DNA of 44,381 bases from Clostridium sp. Cult1 (lineage in GTDB: Bacteria > Bacillota > Clostridia > Tissierellales > Tepidimicrobiaceae): assembly GCF_021655095.1 (NCBI RefSeq), contig NZ_PPXW01000001.1:760922-805302 (forward strand), in the 5' to 3' direction. The notes beneath the pieces were generated by a model that was not told the DNA's origin, searched no databases, and saw only the letters and a list, made by a program, of their open reading frames with translations. Every line of letters begins with the position of its first letter. Within the stretch, counting starts at the first letter, position 1. The position numbers were made by a program, and so were the translations under genes. Shown piece after piece: positions 44,271 through 44,381 of this stretch.

Positions 44271-44307
44271 AAAACCCTCTATTTCGACCTACGAAATAGA
44301 GGGTTTT
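44271..44307 (-). terminator. rRNA-operon terminator (contains the right repeat copy, putative attR)
   Basis: AAAACCCTCTATTTCG pairs with CGAAATAGAGGGTTTT around a 5-nt loop: a perfect 16-bp stem with a T-rich tail, 8 nt after the 5S rRNA. Positions 44268-44296 match 41560-41589 apart from one C/T difference and one missing A. Confidence 0.92.
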
Positions 44308-44314
44308 TATATAT

Positions 44315-44381
44315 GTACTTGGCAGCGTCCTACTCTCCCAGGGCGTTACCACCCAAGTACCATCGGCGCTGAGAGGCTTAA
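44315..44381 (-). rRNA. 5S ribosomal RNA, 3' part (cut by window edge)
   Basis: The minus strand contains TCTCAGCGCCGATGGTACTT, GGTAACGCCCTGGGAGAGTA and GGACGCTGCCAAGTAC, the conserved 3' half of 5S rRNA, ending near 44315. The 5' half and the rest of the rRNA operon lie beyond the right edge. The operon reads in the same direction as all main genes here. Confidence 0.95.

Larger units (their letters stand above)
41560..44296. mobile_element. Putative decayed integrative element inserted in the rRNA-operon terminator
   Basis: The segment is bounded by a 29-30 nt direct repeat that is half of the rRNA terminator hairpin. It holds two exported-protein genes, three decayed frames and the C-terminal remnant of a tyrosine recombinase next to the right repeat. 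Removing the segment joins the left flank to the right flank and rebuilds a complete terminator hairpin with one G-U pair. This is what integration of an element into the terminator would give. It is too decayed to be mobile. The boundaries are inferred from the repeat. Confidence 0.6.

Noticed and set aside
44145-44372. Plus-strand frame of 75 codons across the integrase remnant and the rRNA terminator
   Set aside because: It overlaps the integrase fragment, the terminator and the 5S gene, all better explained on the minus strand, and it has no ribosome binding site.
1-44381. CRISPR array or insertion-sequence transposase
   Set aside because: No regularly spaced repeats, and no transposase-like frames were seen. 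The only mobile-DNA signal is the recombinase remnant near the right end.

Overview
This window looks like a low-GC, spore-forming Firmicute of the Clostridia/Tissierellia type. The grounds are the SigH, CtsR-McsA-McsB-ClpC and DisA set, the AT-rich intergenic DNA, strong GGAGG ribosome binding sites, and T-box and PyrR RNA control. I cannot name the genus. Apart from one small gene, every real gene is on the minus strand, so transcription runs from high to low coordinates, away from an rRNA operon whose 5S gene is cut by the right edge and towards tuf, cut by the left edge.

Left part (1-12.4 kb): the 5' end of tuf, tRNA-Thr(GGT), sigH, rae1/yacP, rlmB, thyX, mrnC, cysS, gltX, a secreted DUF1002 protein, proS, ispF, ispD and a PIN-TRAM membrane protein. 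This is a translation, RNA-processing and isoprenoid housekeeping cluster. cysS and proS are each preceded by a T-box leader, with Cys (TGC) and probable Pro (CCC) specifiers.

Middle part (12.4-31.2 kb): carD, a divergent small cysteine-containing protein of unknown function, disA, radA, and the class III heat-shock operon ctsR-mcsA-mcsB-clpC with a CtsR operator just upstream of a TTG start. Then come an EF-G paralogue, a small membrane protein, a YbjQ-type protein, ileS (IleRS2 type, with an Ile ATC T-box), a lipoate ligase, a COG4091 dehydrogenase-like protein and a BaiN/HI0933 flavoprotein.

Right part (31.3-41.5 kb): a beta-glucoside-type PTS operon (IIB, IIC, GH4 glycosidase, IIA, MupG) read from a clear sigma-54 promoter and next to a LevR-type sigma-54 activator. 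After it come a uracil permease with an apparently tandem PyrR-responsive leader, and a radical SAM protein.

Far right (41.56-44.30 kb): a 2.7-kb segment bounded by two near-identical 29-30 nt copies of the rRNA-operon terminator sequence. It carries two unknown exported proteins, several decayed reading frames and the C-terminal remnant of a tyrosine recombinase. I read it as a decayed integrative element inserted into the rRNA terminator. That segment and the uracil permease leader are the two most interesting parts of the window.
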